Shown: one piece after another, positions 42,019-48,973 of the stretch
Layout: each line of letters starts with the position of its first letter
Position numbering within the stretch: position 1 is the first letter of the stretch
Origin: an uncultured Eubacteriales bacterium
GTDB taxonomy: Bacteria; Bacillota; Clostridia; Christensenellales; CAG-138
Length of the DNA stretch: 64,000 bases
Assembly: GCA_900549955.1 (NCBI GenBank)
Contig: URQH01000003.1
Location: 62,001 to 126,000 of the forward strand
Direction: 5' to 3'
The notes under the pieces: model-generated
The model's input: the letters and a program-made list of their open reading frames with translations, nothing else
Databases searched by the model: none
Told to the model about the DNA's origin: nothing
Program-made: the position numbers and the translations under genes

Positions 42019-42058
42019 TTGTATTTCTCCTAAATATAGCATATACTATGATTAGGAG
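42019..42058 (+). promoter_or_regulatory. Promoter and operator of the Phd-Doc module
   Basis: TTGTAT (42019-42024) and TATACT (42042-42047) are 17 nt apart. CTCCTAA (42027-42033) and TTAGGAG (42052-42058) form an inverted repeat across the promoter, and the right arm also contains the AGGAGG ribosome site. This fits autoregulation by the antitoxin. Confidence 0.65.
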
Positions 42059-42067
42059 GTAAAAGCA

Positions 42068-42310
42068 ATGAACATCAATACAAATAATCTGGTGTCTATT
42101 ACGGAAGCCAATCAGAATTTTTCCCGCGTTGCCCGTATGGTAGACGAAAACGGTGCTGCGGTTATCTTGAAAAATAACTCCCCCAAATATGTACTCATGG
42201 AGTTCAGCCAATTTCAAAAAGAAGAGTATGCTGAAACGGAAGATGTGGAAACCGTTGGACGTAGAATCATGGTAAAGCATCACCGTGCTTTTGAGGAACT
42301 TGCTAAATGA
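42068..42310 (+). CDS. phd: Phd/YefM-type antitoxin
   Basis: An 80-residue antitoxin: the N-terminal DNA-binding fold reads LVSITEANQNFSRVARMVDE NG followed by AVILKNNSPKYVLMEFSQF, typical of Phd/YefM proteins. The C-terminal tail (VKHHRAFEELAK) would wrap the toxin. AGGAGG lies 9 nt upstream. Its stop overlaps the toxin start (ATGA), giving the coupled order antitoxin-toxin. It probably stabilises the element. Confidence 0.88.
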   Translation: MNINTNNLVSITEANQNFSRVARMVDENGAAVILKNNSPKYVLMEFSQFQKEEYAETEDVETVGRRIMVKHHRAFEELAK

Positions 42311-42684
42311 AGAGACTGAAAGGCAAGCAGATAAAGCTTCTCCATAAAATGCTGTTGGAGGAAACGGGCGGACTTGCAGGAATGCGGGATGAAAATTTGT
42401 TTGAATCCGCAATTCAGTCGCCCTTTCAGACCTTTGATGGAGAATTTCTGTATCCCACTTTAGAAAAGAAAGCGGCGCATCTCGGTTTTTCGCTGATTAA
42501 AAATCATCCGTTTATAGATGGTAATAAACGAATTGGCATCATGACCATGCTGACATTTCTTGAGATAAACGGCGTTACTCTTGCGTGCACAGACGAGGAT
42601 TTGATACAGATTGGGCTTGCTATCGCAGATGGGACGATGAATGATCGTCAGCTTTTACAATGGATACTGGATCATGAAAAGTAA
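42307..42684 (+). CDS. doc: Doc-type toxin (Fic fold)
   Basis: A 125-residue Doc protein with the Fic-family motif HPFIDGNKRIG at about residues 63-73 and the N-terminal IKLLHKMLLEETGGLAGMRD common to Doc toxins. Doc phosphorylates elongation factor Tu and so stops translation; that activity is known for the P1 protein and inferred here. It is followed by an intrinsic terminator. Confidence 0.88.
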   Translation: MKRLKGKQIKLLHKMLLEETGGLAGMRDENLFESAIQSPFQTFDGEFLYPTLEKKAAHLGFSLIKNHPFIDGNKRIGIMTMLTFLEINGVTLACTDEDLIQIGLAIADGTMNDRQLLQWILDHEK

Positions 42685-42698
42685 GAAAAGCAAGATAA

Positions 42699-42732
42699 AA
42701 TATCCGGCTTAAAACAAGCCGGATATTTTTTT
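42699..42732 (+). terminator. Terminator after the Phd-Doc module
   Basis: AATATCCGGCTT (42699-42710) and AAGCCGGATATT (42716-42727) form a 12-bp stem with a 5-nt loop and a T-tract (42726-42732). Confidence 0.92.
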
Positions 42733-42753
42733 GCGGAAAGAGAGGTAACATTG

Positions 42754-44520
42754 ATGGAAAACTATGATGAAATTTTTGATAATGGAACGTATGGATCAGC
42801 CCAGCCCCGTCTTTCAACGGAGGAATGGATCGAAATGAAAAAGCAGGAACGTGCGGAGCTTTATGCTGCCATTGATGATATGGCAGAAAAGGCACTTTGT
42901 GATAAAGAGGCGCTTTCCACCTATCTCACCTTGCAAGCAAACCTCGGAAGAACCTCGGTAAACAATACGTTGCTTGTGATGGCGCAAAAGCCGGACGCTA
43001 CCTTTGTCTGTGACGCGGAAGTCTGGCAGGAGCGCGGGCGCGGTATTCGTAAAGGCGAAGGGAAAAACACGATTAAACAATTTATGCAGGACAGGGAATA
43101 TACCCGTGAAGACGGCAGCATCGCCATGGGTTACAAGGTTGTACGCTGTTTTGATATTTCGCAAACCTATGGAAAACCCGTCTCCCAAAGAGCCGCGCTT
43201 TCCATGCCAATGAAATCCAAGCTGAAAGCACTCATGACCGACGCGCCTGTCCCGGTAAAACTATCTGACGAAGTGCCTCAATCCATAGGCGCGCTATATT
43301 CTCCGAAAGAAAACGCCATTCATGTCGCAAAAGGCTTGGACGGCGGTATACTGCTTTATGGTGAAAAAACGTGGTCATATTCTACCTACAACTCAAACTG
43401 TGCGTTGATTTCCAACTATATTTTGCCGCTCATCGGGCAAAAGGAAATGAAGGAAATCAATCCAAGAGAAGCTGATAAATTTATCAAAGCACTGCAAAAT
43501 ACACAGCCCGTTGAGGTAGGTGGACGGCGACGGAAAACGGAGTATTTAACTCCGGCGAACATTGAAAAGATCATAAAATTATTGCGTTGTGCGTTCAAAC
43601 AAGCTGCACGTTGGGAAGTGATTGCCCGTAATCCCTTTGATTTCGTAACACTTCCCAAAGTCGAGAATAAACCAAGGGATATATGGACGGCGGAAACGAT
43701 ACGAAAGGCACTGAATAGCTGTAAAGACGCAAAGCTGTATCTTGCTATGAATTTAGCGTTTGCATGTTCTCTGCGCGTAGGCGAAATACTTGGGCTTACT
43801 TGGGATAATGTGCATATTGAGGAGGCGGACATTGCACAGGACAATGCGTCCATTTATGTGGAAAAGGAGCTTTTCAGAGCTTCTAAAGATGTCATGGACA
43901 CTCTCGGAAACAGAGATATCTTGTTTGTGTTTCCACCAGTAATGAGCTGCCCCAAAACAAGGCTGGTTTTGAAAACTCCAAAGACAGCGACAAGCGTCAG
44001 ACGAGTATGGCTTCCAAGAACACTTGCCTATATTCTTCGAGAATGGCGTGATACACAAAAAAAACAAAAAGAGTTTCTCGGAGACGAGTATTTGGACTAT
44101 AATCTTGTAGTAGCGCAGGGTAATGGACGGCCTTGTGACATTAAGCTGATTGAAAAAGGCTTTCATCGCTTGAAAGAAGATGCCGGCCTGCCAAATGTAG
44201 TCTTTCATTCCCTTCGTCATTCCAGCACTACTTACAAGCTGAAACTCAACCATGGAGATATCAAAGCGACGCAGGGAGATACGGGGCATTCCCAGGCTGA
44301 TATGATTACGAGGGTGTATGCGCATATACTTGATGAAGATCGGAAAATCAATGCACAGAAATTTGAGTCGGCATTTTATGCGAACCCCGACTTAAGAGAT
44401 GTCAAACCGCCCAAAGAGCAATCAGCAACTATCAATTTGAACGATCTCATTGAACAGCTCAAGAATTCACCAGAACTGGCGCAAACTCTTGCGGGCTTGA
44501 TTGCAGGAAATGCCTGCTAA
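42754..44520 (+). CDS. Chimeric protein: ArdC/LtrC-like N-terminus joined to a tyrosine integrase
   Basis: A 588-residue frame. Residues about 1-200 resemble the N-terminal ArdC/LtrC-like domain of conjugative-element proteins (STYLTLQANLGRTSVNNTLL, VWQERGRGIRKGEGKNTIKQ). From about residue 201 it is a tyrosine recombinase beginning inside the core-binding domain (YGEKTWSYSTYNSNCALISN) with the full catalytic set: Arg in SLRVGEILGLTW, HSLRH, GHSQADM and Tyr in RVYAHIL. The usual integrase N-terminal arm-binding domain is missing. The join near 43354 looks like an in-frame deletion. The catalytic part seems intact, but site recognition may be lost. ATG 42754 is preferred over TTG 42751. Confidence 0.75.
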   Translation: MENYDEIFDNGTYGSAQPRLSTEEWIEMKKQERAELYAAIDDMAEKALCDKEALSTYLTLQANLGRTSVNNTLLVMAQKPDATFVCDAEVWQERGRGIRKGEGKNTIKQFMQDREYTREDGSIAMGYKVVRCFDISQTYGKPVSQRAALSMPMKSKLKALMTDAPVPVKLSDEVPQSIGALYSPKENAIHVAKGLDGGILLYGEKTWSYSTYNSNCALISNYILPLIGQKEMKEINPREADKFIKALQNTQPVEVGGRRRKTEYLTPANIEKIIKLLRCAFKQAARWEVIARNPFDFVTLPKVENKPRDIWTAETIRKALNSCKDAKLYLAMNLAFACSLRVGEILGLTWDNVHIEEADIAQDNASIYVEKELFRASKDVMDTLGNRDILFVFPPVMSCPKTRLVLKTPKTATSVRRVWLPRTLAYILREWRDTQKKQKEFLGDEYLDYNLVVAQGNGRPCDIKLIEKGFHRLKEDAGLPNVVFHSLRHSSTTYKLKLNHGDIKATQGDTGHSQADMITRVYAHILDEDRKINAQKFESAFYANPDLRDVKPPKEQSATINLNDLIEQLKNSPELAQTLAGLIAGNAC

Positions 44521-44589
44521 TCTCAAATTAGCAAACGAGGTGTTTTTTGGTGCCAAGCCGCAAAAACTGACCTAACGCCAATTAGCAAA
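44515..44589. repeat. Right terminal repeat cluster of the inner AT-rich element
   Basis: TGCTAAT (44515-44521, inverted), ATTAGCAAA (44527-44535) and ATTAGCAAA (44581-44589), with GTTTTTT and AAAAAC between, repeat the arrangement seen at 40547-40606. The two clusters bracket mobC to the integrase. Confidence 0.6.
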
Positions 44590-44624
44590 AAGCAAAGAAA
44601 ATTGTTGGACACAAGGAGGAAAGC

Positions 44625-44765
44625 ATGAACGTAATCGGAAGATGTAAAAGCATTGACGGGCAAAAGCAAAAGCCCGAAAACGGCTGTTTTACGGGCTTTT
44701 TGGCGTCCCCGGCGCGATTTGAACGCGCGGCCCCTCGCTTAGGAGGCGAGTGCTCTATCCACTGA
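44625..44765 (+). CDS. Short open frame running into the tRNA gene, probably a gene remnant
   Basis: A strong ribosome site (AGGAGGAAAGC) precedes an ATG that opens 46 codons beginning MNVIGRCKSIDGQKQ. After about 20 codons it enters the terminator hairpin and then the tRNA gene on the other strand, so it is probably the 5' stub of a lost gene. No family recognised. Confidence 0.3.
   Translation: MNVIGRCKSIDGQKQKPENGCFTGFLASPARFERAAPRLGGECSIH
44668..44701. terminator. Bidirectional terminator between element and tRNA-Arg
   Basis: AAAAGCCCG (44668-44676) and CGGGCTTTT (44692-44700) form a 9-bp stem with runs of A on one side and T on the other, so it can act on both strands. On the minus strand it directly follows the tRNA 3' end. 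Confidence 0.8.
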
Positions 44766-44776
44766 GCTACGGAGAC
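44701..44776 (-). tRNA. tRNA-Arg (anticodon CCU)
   Basis: The 76 nt fold as a full tRNA on the minus strand: acceptor GTCTCCG/CGGGGAC, D-arm GCTC-AGTGGATA-GAGC, anticodon arm CTCGC-CTCCTAA-GCGAG, T-arm GCGCG-TTCAAAT-CGCGC and encoded GCCA. The T-loop has TTCAAAT, an accepted variant. It lies within the block of tRNA pieces at the right end of the mobile region and may supply the function of the disrupted copies. Confidence 0.92.
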
Positions 44777-44800
44777 AGGGATTCAATTTTTCGGTTTTTG

Positions 44801-44869
44801 CCCCCTGTTTGGTGATAGGTCACCTTCCGCTTAGGAGGCGAACCCTCTATCCTGCTGAGGTACAGGGAC
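44801..44869 (-). pseudogene. tRNA-Arg-like sequence with shortened T-arm
   Basis: On the minus strand, 69 nt give acceptor GTCCCTG/CAGGGGG (six of seven paired or wobble), a D-arm, and an anticodon arm TTCGC-CTCCTAA-GCGGA that pairs. The T-arm is only GGTGA-CCTA-TCACC, a 5-bp stem with a 4-nt loop in place of the 7-nt TTCGAxx loop, and no CCA. It is either a decayed tRNA-Arg(CCU) or an atypical tRNA-like RNA. Confidence 0.55.
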
Positions 44870-44898
44870 TTATATCAAATTTTGGAGCTTGCTTACAG

Positions 44899-44938
44899 TG
44901 TAACAACCTCTTTTGCCCCAAAAGTGGATGTTGTAACA
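44899..44938. repeat. Nested inverted repeat at the right junction
   Basis: TGTAACAAC (44899-44907) and GTTGTAACA (44930-44938) flank an inner dyad CTTTTG-CCC-CAAAAG. It directly adjoins the truncated tRNA 5' half and may be an element end or regulatory hairpin. Confidence 0.45.
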
Positions 44939-44942
44939 ATTT

Positions 44943-44982
44943 CTTAGGAGGCGAGTGCTCTATCCAACTGAGCTACGGGGGC
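44943..44982 (-). pseudogene. 5' half of a tRNA-Arg(CCU) gene
   Basis: On the minus strand GCCCCCG TAGCTCAGTTGGATAGAGCA continues as CTCGC-CTCCTAAG and then stops matching. It is the acceptor 5' strand, D-arm and anticodon loop of tRNA-Arg(CCU), broken just after the anticodon loop, a common integrase crossover point. Confidence 0.75.
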
Positions 44983-45339
44983 ATATATCCCATTTTCATG
45001 CGCAAGGCGCGGTTCTCCCCTTGGGAGCAAAGGCGCTGTCTTGCCAGGTTGCGGGCACCGGCCGCCAATCCGGAGGCGGCACGCCACACACGGCCGCCGC
45101 CTGTGCCCCTGCCGGACGCCATGCCGGACGGCCGCACCAAAACCGATTCAATTGTACTGTCAATCCGGGGTTCTGTCAATCGTCTTTTCCGCGCCCGGCG
45201 CACCGCACAAGAGCCGGGCGGCGGGGGCAGCCGCGCCCCCAGCGTCACGGCAGCGGAACGGCCGGAAAACGTCCGGCGCCGCCATGCAAGCCGCAACGGG
45301 CCGGGCGGCGGGGCCGCCAATCCTGCGCCGGCGCGCCGC
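44983..45339. other. Intergenic region, no protein gene
   Basis: About 350 nt of GC-rich sequence between the tRNA pieces and the HAD gene. It holds the tRNA-directed promoter listed separately and no coding frame I can support. Confidence 0.5.
45151..45179 (-). promoter_or_regulatory. Consensus promoter reading toward the tRNA-Arg block
   Basis: On the minus strand TTGACA (45174-45179) and TACAAT (45151-45156) are exactly 17 nt apart. A second TTGACA overlaps the spacer. It points at the 5' tRNA half, the tRNA-like sequence and the intact tRNA, all on the same strand, and is the likely original tRNA promoter. Confidence 0.7.
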
Positions 45340-45999
45340 TCAGGCGTCCGGCGGGAAGCACACGTCCAGCACCTCTGCGAGGTCGTGAATGCGGCAGCTG
45401 GCCGCCGACAGGTCCTGATTGCCCGAATCGGGATTGACATACCCGAAGCAATACAGCCCCGCGGCGAGCGCCGCCTGCATGCCGATGTGGCTGTCCTCGA
45501 TCGCGGCGGCCTCGCCCGCTTCCACCCCGCAACGCGCGAGCGCCTCGAGATAGGCGTCCGGCGCGGGTTTCAGCCGCGGCACGTCATCGCCGGTGACGAC
45601 CGTTTCAAACCGGCCTGCCAGCCCATACAACTCCAAAATATCGCGCACAAACCCGCGCGGCGACGACGTGGCCACCGCCGTGCGCACGCCGCGCGCCGCC
45701 AGCCCGTCGAGCAGCCGCAGGAGCGCCGGCGCCGGGCGCGGGATCGCGCGCGCGATCCGCAAAAACGTCTCCTGAAAGTGCCGCGCCGTGAGCGCCTCCG
45801 CGTCCCCCTGCACGCCGCACATGGCCAGTGCCCGCCGGTACAGCTCTACCGTCGAAATGCCCACGGTATGTGCCTCCCGCGCGCCGATGTGCCCGCCGGA
45901 AAACGCCCGCACGAGCGCCTCGCACGTCTGGATATGGTATGGCTCGCTGTTGACAATGACGCCGTCCATATCAAAGACGATCAGTTTCTTTGCCTGCAT
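45340..45999 (-). CDS. HAD-family phosphatase, beta-phosphoglucomutase-like subgroup
   Basis: A 219-residue HAD protein: motif I FDMDGVIVNSEPYH (Asp nucleophile and general Asp), motif II VATSSPRGF, the conserved lysine in PRLKPAPDAYLEAL and motif III IEDSHIGMQAALAAG. The C1 helical cap and ED-S motif III fit the beta-phosphoglucomutase/phosphatase subgroup. Whether it is a mutase or a sugar-phosphate phosphatase cannot be settled from sequence. The ATG at 45997-45999 has GAGAGG upstream. It follows the barstar-like gene after 12 nt. Confidence 0.82.
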   Translation of the reverse strand: MQAKKLIVFDMDGVIVNSEPYHIQTCEALVRAFSGGHIGAREAHTVGISTVELYRRALAMCGVQGDAEALTARHFQETFLRIARAIPRPAPALLRLLDGLAARGVRTAVATSSPRGFVRDILELYGLAGRFETVVTGDDVPRLKPAPDAYLEALARCGVEAGEAAAIEDSHIGMQAALAAGLYCFGYVNPDSGNQDLSAASCRIHDLAEVLDVCFPPDA

Positions 46000-46011
46000 C
46001 GGTGCGCCCTC

Positions 46012-46299
46012 TCAGCCGTGGCACGTCTGGCGCCCGGTGGACAGCGAAAATTCCCAGCGCGCGTCGCGCTCAGCCAGCGCCACCAGCGCGCCCGTCAGCG
46101 GCAGCAGCAGCGCCGCCGGCATGCGCTCGGCAAACTCGAGCACGATCAGGCCGCCCTCCGGCCGGCCGGACAGCGTCTTTACCAGCTGCTCCACGCCGCA
46201 CGGCTCCGTGTCCGACAGCCGCAGCCGCTCCCTGAGCTGCGCGCGCAGATCCTCCGGCGTCTGCATCAACAGGCCGTTCAGCGGATAAATCCGAATCAT
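46012..46299 (-). CDS. Barstar-like small protein
   Basis: A 95-residue protein whose layout follows barstar-type ribonuclease inhibitors: an N-terminal strand and helix (IYPLNGLLMQTPEDLRAQL), a second helix at the position of the barstar NLDALWDxL segment (here GVEQLVKTLSG), a central strand (LIVLEFAERMP) and a last helix-strand (TGALVALAERDARWEFSL). The typical YGRN/YxxNLDAL residues are not conserved, so the call is tentative. No barnase-type RNase gene is adjacent. GGGGAGGGGATC precedes the ATG. Confidence 0.45.
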   Translation of the reverse strand: MIRIYPLNGLLMQTPEDLRAQLRERLRLSDTEPCGVEQLVKTLSGRPEGGLIVLEFAERMPAALLLPLTGALVALAERDARWEFSLSTGRQTCHG

Positions 46300-46311
46300 G
46301 ATCCCCTCCCC

Positions 46312-46348
46312 GCCCCGTCTTTCGGGGCGCGCCCCGCTCTTCGGGGCG
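46312..46348 (-). terminator. Two tandem CCCCG/CGGGG hairpins
   Basis: CCCCG-TCTTT-CGGGG (46313-46327) and GCCCCG-CTCTT-CGGGGC (46331-46347) lie back to back between the sanA-like and barstar-like genes on the same strand. Without a T-tract they may stabilise or partly terminate the message. Confidence 0.45.
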
Positions 46349-46388
46349 CGTTATATGCGATCCGCCGCCGTCCGCCGCAACCGCCCGC

Positions 46389-47108
46389 TCAGGCCAGCGG
46401 CATCGGCGGCAGCGCGTCGGTCAGGTTCCCGTTGCCGGACACGGGCGTGGGCCGCCCGAGATACGTCGGCTCCGGCTCATACAGCGCAAACAGGAAGTCC
46501 TTGCAGCGCGCAAACACCTCCCGCAGCGAATACAGCGGCTGGCGCGCATAGCTGCGCGCGTCGGACGCCACGCCATACGCCGTCAGCCCCAGCCGCTCGG
46601 CCAGATACAGCGCGCGGTACAGATGGTACCGCTGTGTGACGATGATGACCGTCTCCGCCTCGAACACGTCCCGCGCGCGATACACGCTCTCATATGTCGA
46701 AAACCCGGCGTGATCGAGGAACACCTCTTCCGGCTCCGCGCCGTGCTCCACGGCATACGCCTTCATCGCGCCGACCTCGTCATAGTCCACGCGGCTGTGG
46801 TCGCCGCTCATGAGCAGCCGGTCAGACGCGCCGCGCTCATACAGCGCGAGCGCGCAGTCCAGCCGATCGGCGAGGATGGCGCTCGGGCTGCCGTCGCCCT
46901 GCAGCCCCGCGCCGAGCACGAGGATGCAGTCCGCGTCCAGCGCCGCCGCCTGCTCCACCGTCAGGATCCGGTCCCGGGCCGAGCCGACCACATAGATATT
47001 GATGCCCGCCACCGCCAAAACGCCCGCGGCAGCAAGCACGGCCAGCGTGGCCAACAGGCCGCGCAGCCGGTGAGAAATGCGTGCGTTTGACGAAAGCTGC
47101 CGTTCCAT
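46389..47108 (-). CDS. SanA/YdcF-type (DUF218) membrane protein
   Basis: A 239-residue protein with a short cytoplasmic start, one membrane helix (about 19-41) and a DUF218 domain: CILVLGAGLQGDGSPSAILA, DRLDCALALYERGASDRLLM SGD, GAEPEEVFLDHAGFSTYES and TQRYHLYRALYLAERLGL. This is the SanA subgroup, linked to envelope integrity in Enterobacteria; the enzymatic role is unproven. The ATG at 47106-47108 has no ribosome site and lies 6 nt after a -10 box, so a leaderless mRNA is predicted. Confidence 0.78.
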   Translation of the reverse strand: MERQLSSNARISHRLRGLLATLAVLAAAGVLAVAGINIYVVGSARDRILTVEQAAALDADCILVLGAGLQGDGSPSAILADRLDCALALYERGASDRLLMSGDHSRVDYDEVGAMKAYAVEHGAEPEEVFLDHAGFSTYESVYRARDVFEAETVIIVTQRYHLYRALYLAERLGLTAYGVASDARSYARQPLYSLREVFARCKDFLFALYEPEPTYLGRPTPVSGNGNLTDALPPMPLA

Positions 47109-47114
47109 GCCACT

Positions 47115-47187
47115 ATCGTACCCACACGCGCGTCCGCCGGTCAATGCCGTTACAAACATGTTTACGATGTGGCAACAACTTGTTGCC
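47115..47187 (-). promoter_or_regulatory. Leaderless-type promoter of the SanA gene with an upstream palindrome
   Basis: On the minus strand TTGACC (47139-47144) and TACGAT (47115-47120) are 18 nt apart, and AGTGGC (6 nt) separates the -10 from ATG. Upstream of the -35, GGCAACAACTTGTTGCC (47171-47187) is a perfect palindrome around one central base, a likely regulator site. Confidence 0.6.
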
Positions 47188-47268
47188 GGCGCGCAACAAC
47201 AAGTTTGCAGCAATTCCACAATCGGCATGCAACCTGCGCCGCGCCGCAGCACCGCTCTCAGCCGTCCG

Positions 47269-48648
47269 TTATGGCGTGCCGTCCTTTGCGTCCTGCCCCG
47301 TCTCTTTCGGCTGGAAGTATGGCTCTGAAAACCCCTGCGTGCTCGATGAGAACAGGATTGCCCGCACCGTCAGGAACAACAGCTGCAAATCACGGATGAG
47401 GGAAAAGTTTTCGATGTACAACAGGTCCATCTTCAGCTTGTCCTCATAGGAGGTGTTGTAGCGGCCGAAGATCTGCGCATACCCCGTCAGCCCCGCTTTG
47501 ACCTTCATCCGGTACCGGAACTCCGGCAACAGCTTGCAATAGTACTCCGCAATCTCAATGCGCTCCGCGCGCGGTCCCACGAGCGACATTTCCCCCCGCA
47601 GGATGTTGAAAAACTGCGGCAGCTCGTCGATCCGGGTCCGGCGCAGCACGCGCCCCACCGGCGTGATGCGCGGGTCGTTTTCGACGGTCAGCTGCGCGCC
47701 GTCCGGCTCCGCGTTCACGACCATGGAACGGAACTTGACCAGCATGAACCGCTCACAGTTGCGCGTATACCGCTCCTGCCGGAAGAGCACCGGCCCGCCG
47801 TCGTACATCTTGATTGCAATGGCCGCAAGCAGCATGAGCGGGCTCGTCACCACAATGCCAATGAGCGACAATGCGATGTCCATGCACCGCTTGACCATGA
47901 GCTGTTCGACGCTCAACGCGCGATCCCGGCAACGATATACGAGCGAATCGCCCACAAACGTTTCAAATGCATTGTGGAACAGAATGTCCTGCACGGCCGG
48001 GACGATGAACAGCCGCTTATCGTGTTCAAAGCAATGCCCCATCAGCCGCAGGCGAACGTCAGAATCCACGCCGACCACGATCACCGTAGAATATGGCGCA
48101 AGCTGCGTAAAGAGCGTCTCTACATCCCGGTTCGTACGGAATACCGCCGTGATCCGGTACCGCTCCCGCACCGCCCGGAACCGCTGCAGCTCCTCCGTCA
48201 CGTTGCAACCCGTGCCAACCACCAGCGCCGCATCGCGCACCGGGCGCAGCCGGAAATACAACCGGTTGCCAAGCAGCAGCAGCCCCACTCCCACGAGCCA
48301 CTGCACCACCTGCATCCACAGGAGCGGCCAAATGGGCAGCATGGCCTTCGCCGTCAGCGACAGCACGAGATACATAATACCATTGGTAAAAAATGACGCG
48401 ATAAAAAAGCAAAAGACAAGCTCTCTGAGCCGCAAAATCCCAATCTGGAAGCACCGGTAAGTGGACGCAAAGAGCAGAAACACGGCAAGATACAGCACGC
48501 CAAAGACGACAAACCCCCAGAAGTGAAAGTCGGTCTGCGGATACGCGCGCACCGTCACAAACAGAAAAGACGCAAGCAGGGCAGCCGTAATGGCTGCCTT
48601 GATCAAAAAAATGACGCCATGTCGGAATTGTCGAATGCCCCAACGCAC
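47269..48648 (-). CDS. Undecaprenyl-phosphate sugar phosphotransferase (initiating glycosyltransferase of surface polysaccharide)
   Basis: A protein of 459 residues from the preferred start: four or five N-terminal helices, a soluble Rossmann-like middle (VVGTGCNVTEELQRF) and a C-terminal bacterial sugar transferase domain (about 255-450) with VKRCMDIALSLIGIVVTSPL, VLFRQERYTRNCERFMLVKF, RRTRIDELPQFFNILRGEMS and VGPRAER. These are PssY/WcaJ-type features; the enzyme moves a sugar-phosphate to undecaprenyl phosphate to start a repeat unit. GTG at 48648 is chosen for its GGAG site 8 nt upstream; a GTG at 48687 is alternative. The sugar is not predictable. Confidence 0.85.
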   Translation of the reverse strand: MRWGIRQFRHGVIFLIKAAITAALLASFLFVTVRAYPQTDFHFWGFVVFGVLYLAVFLLFASTYRCFQIGILRLRELVFCFFIASFFTNGIMYLVLSLTAKAMLPIWPLLWMQVVQWLVGVGLLLLGNRLYFRLRPVRDAALVVGTGCNVTEELQRFRAVRERYRITAVFRTNRDVETLFTQLAPYSTVIVVGVDSDVRLRLMGHCFEHDKRLFIVPAVQDILFHNAFETFVGDSLVYRCRDRALSVEQLMVKRCMDIALSLIGIVVTSPLMLLAAIAIKMYDGGPVLFRQERYTRNCERFMLVKFRSMVVNAEPDGAQLTVENDPRITPVGRVLRRTRIDELPQFFNILRGEMSLVGPRAERIEIAEYYCKLLPEFRYRMKVKAGLTGYAQIFGRYNTSYEDKLKMDLLYIENFSLIRDLQLLFLTVRAILFSSSTQGFSEPYFQPKETGQDAKDGTP

Positions 48649-48709
48649 GGCCTCTGCTCCTCTGCTGCGCTTTTGCCATCCCGCCACGTCATGTGGCGGT
48701 TTTTACGAT

Positions 48710-48738
48710 ATTGTAGCATATGCTGCCGCCCTTGACAA
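48710..48738 (-). promoter_or_regulatory. Promoter of the sugar phosphotransferase gene
   Basis: On the minus strand TTGTCA (48733-48738) and TACAAT (48710-48715) are 17 nt apart. A CCGCCAC-ATGAC-GTGGCGG hairpin lies just downstream in the leader. Confidence 0.65.
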
Positions 48739-48973
48739 GCGCCGTCACGGGGGCCGCGGCCTGGCGAAACAAGGAAATCGGCCGTCCGTGTCGAATGTAA
48801 TGACATGCCGTGTGCGCCGGCCGCCGCCGCACCGGCCCCCTTTCGCCCTTCCCCTGCCGGCCGGCAACCGCATCCACGTCTCTCCCCGGCGGCGTCTGCG
48901 CGCGGCCGCGCCCGTCGTCTCCGCTCGCCGTCGCCCCGGTCGTCCCCACCCAATGCCGACAAGGAGGCTCCCC

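Larger units (their letters stand above)
35178..44942. mobile_element. Layered, decayed integrative/mobilizable element in a tRNA-Arg site
   Basis: The region lies between a tRNA-Arg 3' half (35136-35177) and a tRNA-Arg 5' half (44943-44982). TCTTAG is shared at both junctions (35172-35177 and 44942-44947). It carries a tyrosine integrase next to the right end, MobC-like and relaxase fragments, a PcfB/DUF3801 protein, a Phd-Doc pair and an exporter cargo. Base composition changes inside: 35.7-40.5 kb is moderately GC-rich, 40.55-44.6 kb is AT-rich, and both differ from the very GC-rich flanks. No coupling protein or type IV secretion genes remain, so autonomous transfer is unlikely. The exact original insertion is uncertain, because joining the two tRNA halves does not restore a paired anticodon stem. 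Confidence 0.65.
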
